Below, piece by piece: positions 37,491 to 47,360 of a DNA stretch of 64,000 nt. Both the position numbers and the translations under genes were made by a program. This DNA is from Telluria mixta (GTDB lineage: Bacteria; Pseudomonadota; Gammaproteobacteria; Burkholderiales; Burkholderiaceae_D): positions 1,674,001 to 1,738,000 of the forward strand of contig NZ_CP119520.1 in assembly GCF_029223865.1 (NCBI RefSeq). Reading direction: 5' to 3'. Below the pieces are notes generated by a model. That model was given only the letters and a program-made list of their open reading frames with translations, ran no database searches and was not told where the DNA came from. Within the stretch, counting starts at the first letter, position 1; each line of letters opens with the position of its first letter.

Positions 37491-38015
37491 TTATTCTGCT
37501 GCAGCGGCTTCTGCCGGAGCTGCGGAACCTTCGCCTTTTTGTGCTGCGATTGCAGCCAGAACTCGTGCAAAGCCGGACACCGGAGCCTGCATGACGCCCA
37601 GCAGCTGGGCGATGAGGACTTCACGGCTCGGGATGCTTGCCAGCGCGGTGACGCCAGCGACATCCAGGTTCTTACCAGCGTAGTTACCGCCCTTGACCAC
37701 GAGCTTGTCGTTGGTCTTCGAGAAGTCGCTGATCACCTTGGCTGCTGCGACGGCGTCGTCCGAGATCGAGTAGATCAGCGGACCCACCATGCTGTCAGCC
37801 AGCGGTGCGAACTGGGTGCCTTCCACAGCGCGACGAGCCAGCGTGTTCTTCAGAACACGCAGGTACACGCCCTGCGAACGAGCATTTGCACGGAGTTTCG
37901 TCAGAGCACTAACCTGGATGCCACGGTACTCGGCGACGACGATGGTTTGCGCGGTAGCTACCTTTGCGCTAACTTCTTCGACGACGACCTTTTTGTCATT
38001 CAGATTAAGACCCAC
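37491..38015 (-). CDS. rplJ: 50S ribosomal protein L10
   Basis: 174 residues. GTG at 38015 is taken as the start because AAGGAG lies seven bases upstream and the protein then begins MGLNLNDKK as in relatives; TTG at 38021 has no room for a ribosome binding site. L10 anchors the L7/L12 dimers to the ribosome, and in many bacteria represses its own operon through an mRNA leader. The upstream 302 bases before rplA are free of genes and would include such a leader. Confidence 0.98.
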   Translation of the reverse strand: MGLNLNDKKVVVEEVSAKVATAQTIVVAEYRGIQVSALTKLRANARSQGVYLRVLKNTLARRAVEGTQFAPLADSMVGPLIYSISDDAVAAAKVISDFSKTNDKLVVKGGNYAGKNLDVAGVTALASIPSREVLIAQLLGVMQAPVSGFARVLAAIAAQKGEGSAAPAEAAAAE

Positions 38016-38252
38016 GGTCAATCTCCTTAAATGATGTGAGGGACGTCCCCCGCATCGGTTCGAACACGGCGTCCGAAGTTAAGAAGTACGACAAAGCATC
38101 GACTACAAAACTTGTTCGGGTTCGCCATCTGCGTTGGGTTTGCTTTTTAACCTCCTGCCTGCCTGCTGCATTCGGCCCAACGGTCTTTGATTGCCTGGCG
38201 GGGTTCAATCCGCCAGCCCAAAGATCTGCCCCACGATAAAACTATGAGGACT

Positions 38253-38285
38253 AAAACTTGGATCCCCGCCTTCGCGGGGACGACG
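38253..38285. repeat. Palindromic REP-like repeat, copy C (rplA-rplJ spacer)
   Basis: AAAACTTGGATCCCCGCC with the loop TTCG-type and GGGGACGACG end. It belongs to the same family as copies at 10.4 and 32.5 kb and lies 33 bases downstream of rplA in transcription order. Confidence 0.88.
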
Positions 38286-38301
38286 AGAACGAGTTCTCGT
38301 C
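38282..38301. repeat. 20-base palindrome after rplA
   Basis: GACGAGAAC-GA-GTTCTCGTC, a perfect 9-bp inverted repeat with a 2-base centre that shares its first bases with repeat copy C. It starts 17 bases after the rplA stop codon. The rest of the rplA-rplJ gap (38016-38252) shows no further structure I can name. Confidence 0.7.
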
Positions 38302-38317
38302 GCTTAATTCTTTGCTA

Positions 38318-39013
38318 TTAAGCAGCCAGGGTAGCGTGATCGACACGCACGCCAGCGCCCATGGTCGACGAGATCGCGACCTTGCGCAGGTAGATACCCT
38401 TCGACGAAGCCGGCTTGGCCTTGTTCAGGGCGTCGATCAGCGCGACCAGGTTGGTCTTCAGCTGTTCGTCGCTGAACGACTTGCGGCCGATCGTAGCGTG
38501 GATGATACCTGCCTTGTCGGTACGGTACTGGACCTGACCGGCTTTGGCGTTCTTGACGGCGCCAGCCACATCCGGGGTCACGGTGCCGACCTTCGGGTTC
38601 GGCATCAGGCCGCGCGGGCCCAGGATCTGACCCAGGGTACCGACGATACGCATGGTGTCCGGCGAAGCGATGACGACGTCGAACGGCATGTCGCCGGCTT
38701 TGACGCGCTCTGCCAGGTCTTCCATACCGACGATGTCGGCGCCGGCGGCCTTAGCCTGCTCGGCCTTGTCGCCCTGTGCGAAGACAGCGACGCGGACGGT
38801 CTTGCCGGTACCAGCCGGCAGAACGACGGAACCACGGACGACCTGGTCCGATTTCTTCGGATCCACGCCCAGTTGCACGGCGACGTCGATCGACTCGTTG
38901 AACTTGGCGGTTGCGAATTCTTTGACGATTGCGACGGCGTTGTCGAAAGCGTAGGCCTTGTTACGGTCGACCTTGGCTTTGATTTCTTTGACGCGCTTGG
39001 ACAGCTTGGCCAT
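38318..39013 (-). CDS. rplA: 50S ribosomal protein L1
   Basis: 231 residues, full length. L1 forms the mobile stalk at the ribosomal exit site and, in many bacteria, represses the L11 operon by binding its mRNA. Family segments: [44 protein letters not shown], and the signature [16 protein letters not shown]. The ATG lies one base after the rplK stop, with GGAGGG upstream inside rplK, so the two genes are coupled. Confidence 0.99.
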   Translation of the reverse strand: MAKLSKRVKEIKAKVDRNKAYAFDNAVAIVKEFATAKFNESIDVAVQLGVDPKKSDQVVRGSVVLPAGTGKTVRVAVFAQGDKAEQAKAAGADIVGMEDLAERVKAGDMPFDVVIASPDTMRIVGTLGQILGPRGLMPNPKVGTVTPDVAGAVKNAKAGQVQYRTDKAGIIHATIGRKSFSDEQLKTNLVALIDALNKAKPASSKGIYLRKVAISSTMGAGVRVDHATLAA

Positions 39014-39014
39014 A

Positions 39015-39445
39015 TTAGATACCCTCCACCGTGATGCCCATCGAACGTGCCGAGCCGGCCACGACGCGCACAGCAGCGTCCAGGTCAGCGGCGGTCAGGT
39101 CCGGCTGCTTGATTTTTGCGATTTCTTCAGCCTGGGCACGGGTCAGCGTGCCGACCTTGTCGGTGTGCGGCTTCGGCGAACCTTTGGTGACGCCCGAGAA
39201 CTTCTTGATCAGGTACGTTGCCGGCGGGGTCTTCATCTCGAAGGTGAAGGACTTGTCCGCGAAGGCGGTGATCACGACCGGAATCGGCATGCCCGGTTCC
39301 ATGCCTTGAGTCTTGGCATTGAAGGCCTTGCAGAATTCCATGATGTTCAGACCGCGCTGGCCGAGGGCCGGGCCGATCGGGGGGACGGGTTTGCTTTACC
39401 AGCCGGCACTTGCAGCTTGATAAAACCGACGATTTTCTTTGCCAT
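39015..39445 (-). pseudogene. rplK: 50S ribosomal protein L11, frameshifted as read
   Basis: The ATG at 39445 starts [22 protein letters not shown], the normal L11 N-terminus, but the frame then breaks and stops after 32 codons. From [12 protein letters not shown] onward the rest of L11 is intact in another frame (to GITVEGI). The expected [14 protein letters not shown] requires seven C residues on the coding strand where the sequence has six (39379-39384). Adding one base restores exactly 143 residues, the normal L11 length. L11 binds 23S rRNA at the GTPase centre and is hard to lose, so a sequencing error in the homopolymer is the best explanation; a real mutation cannot be excluded. The gene lies between nusG and rplA as usual. 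Confidence 0.93.
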
Positions 39446-39556
39446 GATTGGCTCCTTTGTCGATTATGAGTGGTAGCGCTCCACCAATACCACTTATCCG
39501 GCGGAGCTCCTCTTATCGGATTCCGCCTTGCTGCTGCGACGCTCCGATTCGGCGTT

Positions 39557-40174
39557 TTAGACTTTCTCTACCTGCCCGAACTCCAGTTCCACCGGAGTCG
39601 CGCGGCCGAAGATGGTGACAGACACACGCACCTTCGATTTTTCGTAGTTGACTTCTTCGACAGAGCCGTTGAAGTCGGTGAACGGGCCTTCCTTGATACG
39701 CACCTGCTCGCCCACTTCGTACAGCACTTTGGGCCGCGGCTTCTCGACACCTTCCTGGACCTGCTGCATGATCTTGTCGATCTCGCGCGCCGGAATCGGG
39801 GTCGGCTTGTTGCTCTTGCCGCCGATGAAGCCGGTGACTTTCGGCGTGTTCTTCACGAGGTGCCAGGTCTCGTCGGTCATTTCCATCTCGACCAGCACAT
39901 AACCCGGGAAGAAGCGACGCTCGGTCACCGATTTGCTGCCATTCTTGACTTCGACCACTTCTTCGGTCGGAACCAGGATCTGGCCGAACTGTTCCTGCAT
40001 GCCGGCACGCTCGATGCGATCGGTCAGGCCGCGCATCACGCTCTTCTCCATGCCGGAGTAGACATGCACGACGTACCAACGCTTGTTGCTGACCGGAGTA
40101 CTCAGCGGCGCCGCACCAGCGTCTTGTGCCGGGACACCGCCCGGCACGTCATCTTGCTGCACGTTTTCGCTCAT
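39557..40174 (-). CDS. nusG: Transcription termination/antitermination protein NusG
   Basis: 205 residues from ATG 40174, which overlaps the secE stop (TAATG); GGTGGA is seven bases upstream. The NGN domain ([35 protein letters not shown]) binds RNA polymerase, and the C-terminal KOW domain ([21 protein letters not shown]) binds Rho or ribosomal protein S10. A 28-residue extension before the NGN domain ([16 protein letters not shown]) is longer than in E. coli and low in complexity. Confidence 0.98.
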   Translation of the reverse strand: MSENVQQDDVPGGVPAQDAGAAPLSTPVSNKRWYVVHVYSGMEKSVMRGLTDRIERAGMQEQFGQILVPTEEVVEVKNGSKSVTERRFFPGYVLVEMEMTDETWHLVKNTPKVTGFIGGKSNKPTPIPAREIDKIMQQVQEGVEKPRPKVLYEVGEQVRIKEGPFTDFNGSVEEVNYEKSKVRVSVTIFGRATPVELEFGQVEKV

Positions 40175-40563
40175 TATTGTTTCCACCCCAGGATCACGTC
40201 GTACATCAGAAATTCCAGAATCTTATCCGTGCCCCACAGGAAAATTGCCATCACCAGCACGAACCCGAACACCACGGCGGTGATCTGGGTCGCTTCCTTG
40301 CGGGTAGGCCATACAACCTTCTTCGTTTCACGTACGGATTCCTTCGCGAAGCTCAGGAAATCGCGGCCGGTCGCGGAAGTCCACAACAGCAGGACGGCAA
40401 TAGCCAAACCAGCCACGAGTGCGCCTGCGCACATCAAGGCTGGTTTGTTCTGGCCTTTCAGAATGAAAAAGCCGACCACACCTGCAATCGTAGCAACCAC
40501 TGCCAGCGCGACCTTGAACTTGTCGTTCGAGGTGCCGACGGTTTGCACGGATTGATTAGACAT
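40174..40563 (-). CDS. secE: Preprotein translocase subunit SecE
   Basis: 129 residues with three membrane helices (about 17-37, 42-62 and 93-115), the three-helix form also found in E. coli. The conserved amphipathic stretch [14 protein letters not shown] precedes the last helix that contacts SecY. SecE is an essential part of the SecYEG channel. It lies 38 bases downstream of tRNA-Trp and overlaps nusG by one base. Confidence 0.98.
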   Translation of the reverse strand: MSNQSVQTVGTSNDKFKVALAVVATIAGVVGFFILKGQNKPALMCAGALVAGLAIAVLLLWTSATGRDFLSFAKESVRETKKVVWPTRKEATQITAVVFGFVLVMAIFLWGTDKILEFLMYDVILGWKQ

Positions 40564-40600
40564 ACTTAATTTACTTTCGGGTGCCTGGCACCGAATTCGG

Positions 40601-40676
40601 TGGCAGGGGCGGAGGGCATCGAACCCCCAACCTTCGGTTTTGGAGACCGACGCTCTGCCAATTGAGCTACGCCCCT
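40601..40676 (-). tRNA. tRNA-Trp (anticodon CCA)
   Basis: 76 bases with an encoded 3' CCA. Acceptor stem AGGGGCG/CGCCCCT, D-arm GCTCAATTGGCAGAGC, anticodon loop CTCCAAA and T-arm GGGGGTTCGATGCCCTC all fold. It is in the usual place between tuf and secE. Confidence 0.97.
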
Positions 40677-40742
40677 ACAAAAACTTCTAGTTGAATCGAG
40701 CATTATACGCTACTTGGGTATTTCGCGCAACACTCTATTGTT

Positions 40743-40766
40743 GGGCGGAACAGAATCGTTCCGCCC
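40743..40766 (-). terminator. Hairpin after tuf (weak terminator or RNA processing site)
   Basis: 9-bp perfect stem GGGCGGAAC/GTTCCGCCC with a 6-base loop, 20 bases after the tuf stop. Only AACAATAG follows, so any termination would be partial, which suits a read-through into tRNA-Trp and secE. Confidence 0.65.
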
Positions 40767-40785
40767 GGAGGTACTGCAGTATTAC

Positions 40786-41976
40786 TTAGGCGATGATCTT
40801 GGCAACCACGCCGGCGCCGACGGTACGGCCGCCTTCGCGGATTGCGAAGCGCAGACCTTCTTCCATCGCGATCGGAGCGATCAGCTTGACGGTGATCGAC
40901 ACGTTGTCGCCCGGCATGACCATCTCTTTGTCGGCCGGCAGAACGATCGAGCCGGTCACGTCAGTCGTACGGAAGTAGAACTGCGGACGGTAGTTGTTGA
41001 AGAACGGGGTGTGACGACCGCCTTCGTCCTTCGACAGCACGTACACTTCGCCCGTGAAGTCGGTGTGCGGCTTGATCGAACCCGGCTTGGCCAGAACCTG
41101 GCCACGCTGGACGTCTTCACGCTTCGTGCCGCGCAGCAGCAGGCCGACGTTGTCGCCAGCTTGACCCTGGTCCAGCAGCTTGCGGAACATTTCCACGCCG
41201 GTGCAGGTCGTCTTGACCGTATCGACGATACCGACGATTTCGATCTCTTCGCCGACCTTGATGATGCCGCGCTCGACACGACCGGTCACCACGGTACCGC
41301 GGCCCGAGATCGAGAACACGTCTTCCACCGGCATCAGGAAGGCGCCGTCGACGGCACGTTCCGGGGTCGGGATGTAGGTGTCCAGGGCTTCAGCCAGGCG
41401 GATGATGCAGTCTTCGCCCATTTCGCCCTGCTGGCCTTCCAGCGCCATACGAGCCGAACCCTTGATGATCGGCAGGTCGTCGCCCGGGAACTCGTACTTC
41501 GACAGCAGTTCGCGCACTTCCATTTCGACCAGTTCCAGCAGTTCTGCGTCGTCGACCAGGTCGCACTTGTTCAGGAACACGATGATGTACGGAACACCCA
41601 CCTGGCGAGCCAGCAGGATGTGTTCGCGGGTCTGCGGCATCGGGCCGTCAGCAGCGGAGCACACCAGGATCGCGCCGTCCATCTGCGCTGCGCCGGTGAT
41701 CATGTTCTTGATGTAGTCGGCGTGGCCCGGGCAGTCGACGTGTGCGTAGTGGCGATTGGCCGTTTCGTACTCGACGTGCGCGGTGTTGATGGTGATGCCG
41801 CGTGCTTTTTCTTCCGGAGCCGCGTCGATCTGGTCGTAGGCCTTGGCTTCGCCGCCGAATTTCTTCGACAGAACGGTTGCGATTGCAGCCGTCAGGGTGG
41901 TTTTGCCGTGGTCAACGTGACCGATGGTGCCGACGTTCACGTGCGGCTTGGTCCGTTCGAATTTACCTTTTGCCAT
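40786..41976 (-). CDS. tuf: Elongation factor Tu
   Basis: 396 residues. EF-Tu brings aminoacyl-tRNA to the ribosome with GTP. G-motifs are present: GHVDHGKTT (G1), the DCPGH (G3) and NKCDLVD (G4). AGGAGT precedes the ATG. Betaproteobacteria usually carry a second tuf copy near fusA, not in this window. The gene follows three tRNA genes and is probably transcribed with them. Confidence 0.99.
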   Translation of the reverse strand: MAKGKFERTKPHVNVGTIGHVDHGKTTLTAAIATVLSKKFGGEAKAYDQIDAAPEEKARGITINTAHVEYETANRHYAHVDCPGHADYIKNMITGAAQMDGAILVCSAADGPMPQTREHILLARQVGVPYIIVFLNKCDLVDDAELLELVEMEVRELLSKYEFPGDDLPIIKGSARMALEGQQGEMGEDCIIRLAEALDTYIPTPERAVDGAFLMPVEDVFSISGRGTVVTGRVERGIIKVGEEIEIVGIVDTVKTTCTGVEMFRKLLDQGQAGDNVGLLLRGTKREDVQRGQVLAKPGSIKPHTDFTGEVYVLSKDEGGRHTPFFNNYRPQFYFRTTDVTGSIVLPADKEMVMPGDNVSITVKLIAPIAMEEGLRFAIREGGRTVGAGVVAKIIA

Positions 41977-42057
41977 TCTAGACTCCTAAGATCCTAACGA
42001 TATTGAAAATAACCAGGCACACCTGACGGTCGATACTGCGGACTGCCGTACAAATTC

Positions 42058-42132
<75 letters not shown>

Positions 42133-42143
42133 TTATTTGAAAC

Positions 42144-42217
42144 TGGAGCGGGTGAAGGGAATCGAACCCTCGTCATAAGCTTGGAAGGCTTCAGCTCTAC
42201 CATTGAGCTACACCCGC
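42144..42217 (-). tRNA. tRNA-Gly (anticodon TCC)
   Basis: 74 bases with encoded CCA. Acceptor GCGGGTG/CACCCGC, anticodon loop CTTCCAA, T-arm AGGGTTCGATTCCCT. Eleven bases separate it from tRNA-Thr. Confidence 0.97.
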
Positions 42218-42269
42218 GCGAGGTACTTCTCAGCTCAACTCATTCGATTCACTACACGATCATCGCATT

Positions 42270-42354
42270 TGGTGGTGGGGGCTGGATTCGAACCAGCGTA
42301 CTCAGAGAGGGCAGATTTACAGTCTGCTGCCTTTAACCACTCGGCCACCCCACC
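42270..42354 (-). tRNA. tRNA-Tyr (anticodon GTA)
   Basis: 85 bases with a long variable arm (CCTCTCTGAGTACG region), as expected for class II tRNA-Tyr. Acceptor GGTGGGG/CCCCACC, anticodon stem CAGA/TCTG with loop CTGTAAA, CCA encoded. It is first in the tRNA-tuf transcript. Confidence 0.97.
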
Positions 42355-42368
42355 GCGAAGAACCGCAG

Positions 42369-42397
42369 AGTATGAAGCAAGATAACAACTTCGTCAA
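42369..42397 (-). promoter_or_regulatory. Sigma-70 type promoter for the tRNA-Tyr-Gly-Thr-tuf transcript
   Basis: On the minus strand TTGACG (-35), a 17-base spacer and CATACT (-10) end 14 bases before the tRNA-Tyr 5' end, which fits a start site just ahead of the tRNA. Confidence 0.75.
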
Positions 42398-42559
42398 CTG
42401 TCTTTGCTCGAACTGATCAAACTCAAACAGTGTCGTTGCTTCGGGGCGTGATTGTAACGGCCGAAGTACAAGTCCGCAAGGGCTGTTTGTAAGAATTCCA
42501 TCGGCGCGGGCCAACCGGGCGTTTGCGCGTAGACTGTATTGACGTCAGAGGGTCATCCC

Positions 42560-45500
42560 ATGGACCAGCATCGTACCGGCAAACACGAAGGGCACGGGCT
42601 CCCGCTGTGGCTGGCCAACCTGGCGACCATCGCCGTTTACATCGGCACCGTCCTGCTCAGCCACGCACTCGCCCTGCCCGCGGGATATGCCACGCCCGTG
42701 TATCTGCCGGCCGGCGTCGGGTTCGCACTGACCGTCACGTACGGCTGGCGCGCCCTCCCCGGCATCGCCATCGGCGCGTTCCTGTCGCACCTGCCCAACG
42801 GCTGGATGGAGCCCGACACCGCGCCCGCGACCGCGGCCGCCGCGACGATGGTCGCCACGCTGGGCTCGCTCGTGCAGGCCTGGCTCGGCGCCCGCTGGTT
42901 CCGCCGCCTCGTCGACCCCGCCCTCGGCACGGCGCGCGACGTCGCCTGCTTCCTCGCGCTGGCACCGGTGTTCTGCCTGATCAACGCCACGGCCAACGTG
43001 TCCGCCCTGTACCGGCTGGACCTGGTGACGGCGGCCGAACGGGCACCGAACTGGATCAACTGGTGGGCCGGCGATACCGTGGGCGTCCTGCTGGCCGCCC
43101 CGCTCGTCTGGATCGTGTGCGGCCGACCGCGCCGGCTGTGGCGGCGGCGCGCCCGCCTCGTGGCCCTGCCGCTGCTGCTGGCGGCCGGGGTCGTCATGGC
43201 GGCCTACGAGCAGACCGTGCTGTGGGAACACCAGCAATACCTGCAAGCCTACCGCCTGAAAGCCCAGCAGGTGGCCGACGAGCTGCAGGCCGAGCTGCGC
43301 GAGCACGAGCGCTTCGTCGGCACGTTCTCGCGCACGCTCGCCGCGGAAGACCGGTTCATGGAGCGGGAGAAATTCCTGCGCATCGCCAGCGGCCATGTCG
43401 ACGGCCGGCCCGAGATCGCCGCCATCAACTGGCTGGTCCCTATCACGCTGGCCGAACGGGCCGCGTTCGAGTCATGGGTGCGCACGCACGTCGACCCCGA
43501 TTTCGCCGGCGTGCGCGACGTGACCCGGGCGCAGGGCTTGCGTCCGGCCGGCCCGCGCGCGCAATACCTGCCCCTGCTGTACACCTGGCCGCCGTCCAAT
43601 GCGCGCATCCGCGGCGCGGATTTCCTGACCGCACCGGGACGCACGGAAGCGGTGTCGCGGGCGCTGGCCGGCACGGCCGCGGTGGCCACCGGCCCGGTCC
43701 AGCTGGTCGGCAGTGGCGCGATCGGCATCTCCCTGTACCGCGCGGTCGGCACGCCGGGCCAACCGCCGCTGGGCGTACTGTCCCTGATCCTCGATGCCCA
43801 GGTTTTCGTCCGGCAGGCGGTACTGCGCGCAGGCTTCTCGGGCTTCGACATCAGCCTGGCGGATACGACCGGCCGCGGCGCGCCCGTCGCGCTGGTGGGC
43901 GACCCCGTCCGGCACGCGGTCAGCGGCGACTACACCGTGCAGCTCGCGTTCGGCGGACGCACCCTGCAACTGCGCTTCACGCCGACCGCCGCCTACATGG
44001 AAGGCGAACGGGGACTCGCGAGCTGGATCGTGATCACGACCGGGCTGCTGCTGGCCGCGCTGCTGGGCGCGCTGATGCTGATCGTCAGCGGCGAACGCGC
44101 CCAGATCGAGGCCCAGGTGGCGGACCGCACGGCACGCCTGCAGGCCATCCTGGACAGTGCCGCCGACGCCATCGTCACCGTCGACGCGCGCGGCACGGTA
44201 CTGTCGGCCAACCGCGCCACGGCGGCGCTGTTCGGCTACCCGCCGGCGCACCTGCCCGGCCTCGCGTTCACGACGCTGGTGCCGGGCCATGGCGATGAAA
44301 ACGGCCTGGACCTGCTGGTGCGCCTGGCCGGCAGCCGCCCCGAGGAACGCCAGCTGGACGGCTTGAACGCGTGCGGGGAGCCGATGCCCCTCGCGGTGGC
44401 GGTGTCCATCGTCGACCTGGCCGGCGAGCGCCTGTACGTGTGCATCCTGCGCGACCTGACGGAGCAGCAGCGTGCCCAGGCACGCATCCACCGCCTGGCC
44501 CACCACGACCCGCTGACGGGCCTGGAGAACCGCCATGCGCTCGGCATGCGTCTGGAACAGCAGCTCGCGCAGGCGCGCCGCACCCGGCAGCCGCTGGCCG
44601 TGCTGTTCATCGACCTCGACCATTTTAAAAAGATCAACGATTCGCTCGGCCACCAGGCCGGCGACGAACTGCTGGTGGGCGCGGCCGCGCGCATGAAGGA
44701 CCTGCTGCGCGACGTCGACGCCCTCGCCCGCCTCGGCGGCGACGAATTCATCATCGTGCTGTGCGGCCCCCTCTCCCCCGACAGCGTGAGCGCGGTGGCG
44801 GTGCGCCTCGTGGCGTCGCTGCAGCAGCCCTACCGCCTGGCCGGCACGACGGCGCACAGCGGCGCCAGCGTGGGCGTGGCCCTGTTCCCGGAAGACGGAC
44901 AGGACCCGGACACGCTGCTGCGCCACGCCGACATGGCGATGTATGCGGCCAAGCGCGAGGGCCGCGGCAATTTCCAGTTCTTCTCGCCCGCGATGAACGC
45001 GGCCACGCACGAGCACCTGCTGCTGGAAAACCGCATGTGGGCGACCCTGGAGAACGGCGGCTTCGACGTCCACCTGCAGGCCCAGGTCGAGCTCGAGACG
45101 GGGCGCGTGATCGGTGCCGAGGTGCTGCTGCGCTGGCACGATCCGGAGCTGGGCAGCGTCGAGCCCGGGCGCTTCATCCCCATTGCCGAGGAATCTGGCC
45201 TGATCCTGCCGCTCGGCGACTGGGTGCTGGCACGCGCGATGGCCCTGCTGGCCGAGTGGCGCGACGACGGCATGGCCCACCTGCGCCTGGCCGTGAACCT
45301 GTCGGCGCGCCAGTTCAGCGGCGGCGCGCTGCTGTCGCGGCTGGACGAGCTGCTCGCCGAGCACGCGATCGACCCGGCGCGGATGGAGCTGGAGATCACG
45401 GAAACGGCCGCGATGCGCGACCCGGAAAACACGCGCAGCCTGCTGCTGCAGCTGCGCGCGCGCGGCTTCAAGCTGGCCATCGACGACTTCGGCACGGGGT

Positions 45501-45799
45501 ATTCGTCGCTGGCCTACCTGAAGCTGTTCGCGATCGACCGCATCAAGATCGACCGCGGCTTCGTGCGCGACATCGAGACGAATCCGAACGACGCCGCCAT
45601 CGTCGACGCGACCATCGGCCTGGCCCACGCGCTCGGGCTGGGCGTGATCGCGGAAGGCGTGGAAACCCAGGCGCAGCGGGGCTTCCTGCGCGACCGCAAC
45701 AGCGACGAGGCGCAGGGCTATCTGTTCGGGCGGCCGATGCCGGCGCGCGAATTCCGGGAGTTCGTCAGGGCGCAAGCGCAGCCAGTACCTGGCCTTTGA
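42560..45799 (+). CDS. Membrane c-di-GMP enzyme: MASE1-CHASE-PAS-GGDEF-EAL
   Basis: 1079 residues from ATG 42560 (GAGGG upstream). Order: MASE1 sensor with about eight membrane helices (about 15-225), a periplasmic CHASE domain (about 255-420), another helix (about 495-518), PAS (about 535-640), GGDEF (about 665-830; active site RLGGDEFI) and EAL (about 840-1070). GGDEF makes and EAL degrades cyclic di-GMP. The EAL site reads EVL instead of EAL but retains NLSARQF, EITET, DDFGTGYSS, KIDRGF and EGVET residues, so hydrolysis is plausible. Both active sites look intact; net activity is uncertain. Its 3' end overlaps the convergent HDOD gene by 35 bases. Confidence 0.93.
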   Translation: MDQHRTGKHEGHGLPLWLANLATIAVYIGTVLLSHALALPAGYATPVYLPAGVGFALTVTYGWRALPGIAIGAFLSHLPNGWMEPDTAPATAAAATMVATLGSLVQAWLGARWFRRLVDPALGTARDVACFLALAPVFCLINATANVSALYRLDLVTAAERAPNWINWWAGDTVGVLLAAPLVWIVCGRPRRLWRRRARLVALPLLLAAGVVMAAYEQTVLWEHQQYLQAYRLKAQQVADELQAELREHERFVGTFSRTLAAEDRFMEREKFLRIASGHVDGRPEIAAINWLVPITLAERAAFESWVRTHVDPDFAGVRDVTRAQGLRPAGPRAQYLPLLYTWPPSNARIRGADFLTAPGRTEAVSRALAGTAAVATGPVQLVGSGAIGISLYRAVGTPGQPPLGVLSLILDAQVFVRQAVLRAGFSGFDISLADTTGRGAPVALVGDPVRHAVSGDYTVQLAFGGRTLQLRFTPTAAYMEGERGLASWIVITTGLLLAALLGALMLIVSGERAQIEAQVADRTARLQAILDSAADAIVTVDARGTVLSANRATAALFGYPPAHLPGLAFTTLVPGHGDENGLDLLVRLAGSRPEERQLDGLNACGEPMPLAVAVSIVDLAGERLYVCILRDLTEQQRAQARIHRLAHHDPLTGLENRHALGMRLEQQLAQARRTRQPLAVLFIDLDHFKKINDSLGHQAGDELLVGAAARMKDLLRDVDALARLGGDEFIIVLCGPLSPDSVSAVAVRLVASLQQPYRLAGTTAHSGASVGVALFPEDGQDPDTLLRHADMAMYAAKREGRGNFQFFSPAMNAATHEHLLLENRMWATLENGGFDVHLQAQVELETGRVIGAEVLLRWHDPELGSVEPGRFIPIAEESGLILPLGDWVLARAMALLAEWRDDGMAHLRLAVNLSARQFSGGALLSRLDELLAEHAIDPARMELEITETAAMRDPENTRSLLLQLRARGFKLAIDDFGTGYSSLAYLKLFAIDRIKIDRGFVRDIETNPNDAAIVDATIGLAHALGLGVIAEGVETQAQRGFLRDRNSDEAQGYLFGRPMPAREFREFVRAQAQPVPGL

Positions 45800-47354
45800 G
45801 CGCCTTGATGAGGGCCGTCTCGTCGGGCGGCACGCCTTCCGGCGCGAGCTCCGTGCGGTCGGCGTAGAACAGGCCCAGTTGCACCTTGCCGACCACCAGC
45901 GGCAGCACGATGAAGCTCTGCGCATCGGGCAGCAGGGCCTTGTGCCAGGCCGGCAGCAGGTCGCGGATCTTGGCGCTGCGCGCGTCCGAGATCATGAGGT
46001 CGGCGTCGTTTTCCATCGCGAGGTAGAACAGGTCGCGCGCGCTCTTCTCTCCGGCGGGCGCCAGCGGAAACGTGAAGCCTTCCTGCACGCGCGCCTGCGC
46101 GAGCCCGAACGATGCGCGGGCGCGGTACTGCCCGGCGCGCACGTCCTTCAGCACGACCGTCGCGAAGCGGAAGCCGAGCGCCGTGTACAGCGTCTCCAGC
46201 ACGGCCATGACGACGTCATTGACCTTGTGCCGGCCGGACGCGCGCATCTGGGTGACGTCCTGCACGCCCGCCAGCAGCAGGTCGCGCGCGTTCTTCGGCT
46301 TGCCGCTCGGGTACGTGCCCTGCTCTTCTTCCTCCCCGCCGAGGGTCGCCAGCAACAGCACGTTGGGCAGGCCGCCCTTGTCTTCCTGCGGGGCGCGGCG
46401 CGGCACGGGTTGCAGGTTCATGCTCTGCAGGAGGCTCGTCATTTCGAACGCCACCGCTTCGAACAATTCGTCCAGCTCGGCCGCGCCGAGGTTCAGCGCG
46501 GTGCCGTAGCGCGCCAGCAGCGCCTGCGCTTCCGGCGTGTCGGACGGCGTAGGGGTCTTGCCCATCAAGCGCGCCACGTCCAGGCTGAACGACGCCACCT
46601 GGCGCATCCACTCGCCACGGTTGACGGCCAGCTTGAGGGTGCCGGCTTCCAACGGACGCTGGGCGTGCATGATCACGCCCGGGATCTTCCACTCGCCCAG
46701 CACGGCCTCGGCCAACGCGTCGAAACTGCAGCCGAGGATCATCTGGGCAGCCTGCGCGGACGTGTGCTTGCCGGTGGCGAGGAGGGCCTGGATCTCGCGG
46801 TAGCGGTCGTGTTCGTGCGACGCGACCAGCAGCGCGCCGAGATTCTTGAACAGCGCGCCGATCGACGCTTCTTCCGCGCCCTGGTAAAAGCTGTGGCGCG
46901 CCATTTCGCGGCCGACGAGGCTCGCGCACAGCGACGCTTCCAGCTCCACGCGCACGCTGTACGCATGGTCGCTGCTGGCCAGCGCGTCGACGAGCAGCAT
47001 CGCCAGCGCGACCGTGCGCACGTTGTCGAAGCCCAGCAGGGAAATGGCGCGCGACACCGTCGTGACGGCGGTGCCGGCCGCCGTGCGGTAGCGGACCGTG
47101 TTCGCGAGGCGCAGGATGCGCTGCGTGAGCGCCACGTCGGACAGCACGTAGTGCGCGAGATCGTGGGTCCCCTGGTCTTCCGACGTGGCCATCTGCACGA
47201 CGCGCGCGATGGCGCTGCCGAGCGCGAACATGTCCTCGTCGCCGCAGACCTTTTGCAGCAGCGCGGCGCGCACGCGGCGGCCCCCGTCCGTCGGCTGGAA
47301 CGGCGCGGGGTTTGTATTGGAAGAGGAAGCGGGGCTCCCGACTGCAGGAATCAT
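45765..47354 (-). CDS. HDOD domain protein with C-terminal GAF-like region
   Basis: 529 residues. An HDOD domain occupies about residues 40-250 (HYVLSDVALTQRILRLANT, VTTVSRAISLLGFDNVRTVAL, GALFKNLGALLVA), a degenerate HD-fold lacking metal ligands that works in signalling, often with two-component and c-di-GMP proteins. The C-terminal part (about 380-525; VVMAVLETLYTALGFRFATVVL, SFIVLPLVVGKVQLGLFYAD) is GAF-like. It starts six bases after the REC-TPR gene, so the two form an operon. Confidence 0.88.
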   Translation of the reverse strand: MIPAVGSPASSSNTNPAPFQPTDGGRRVRAALLQKVCGDEDMFALGSAIARVVQMATSEDQGTHDLAHYVLSDVALTQRILRLANTVRYRTAAGTAVTTVSRAISLLGFDNVRTVALAMLLVDALASSDHAYSVRVELEASLCASLVGREMARHSFYQGAEEASIGALFKNLGALLVASHEHDRYREIQALLATGKHTSAQAAQMILGCSFDALAEAVLGEWKIPGVIMHAQRPLEAGTLKLAVNRGEWMRQVASFSLDVARLMGKTPTPSDTPEAQALLARYGTALNLGAAELDELFEAVAFEMTSLLQSMNLQPVPRRAPQEDKGGLPNVLLLATLGGEEEEQGTYPSGKPKNARDLLLAGVQDVTQMRASGRHKVNDVVMAVLETLYTALGFRFATVVLKDVRAGQYRARASFGLAQARVQEGFTFPLAPAGEKSARDLFYLAMENDADLMISDARSAKIRDLLPAWHKALLPDAQSFIVLPLVVGKVQLGLFYADRTELAPEGVPPDETALIKALKGQVLAALAP

Positions 47355-47360
47355 GATCGC

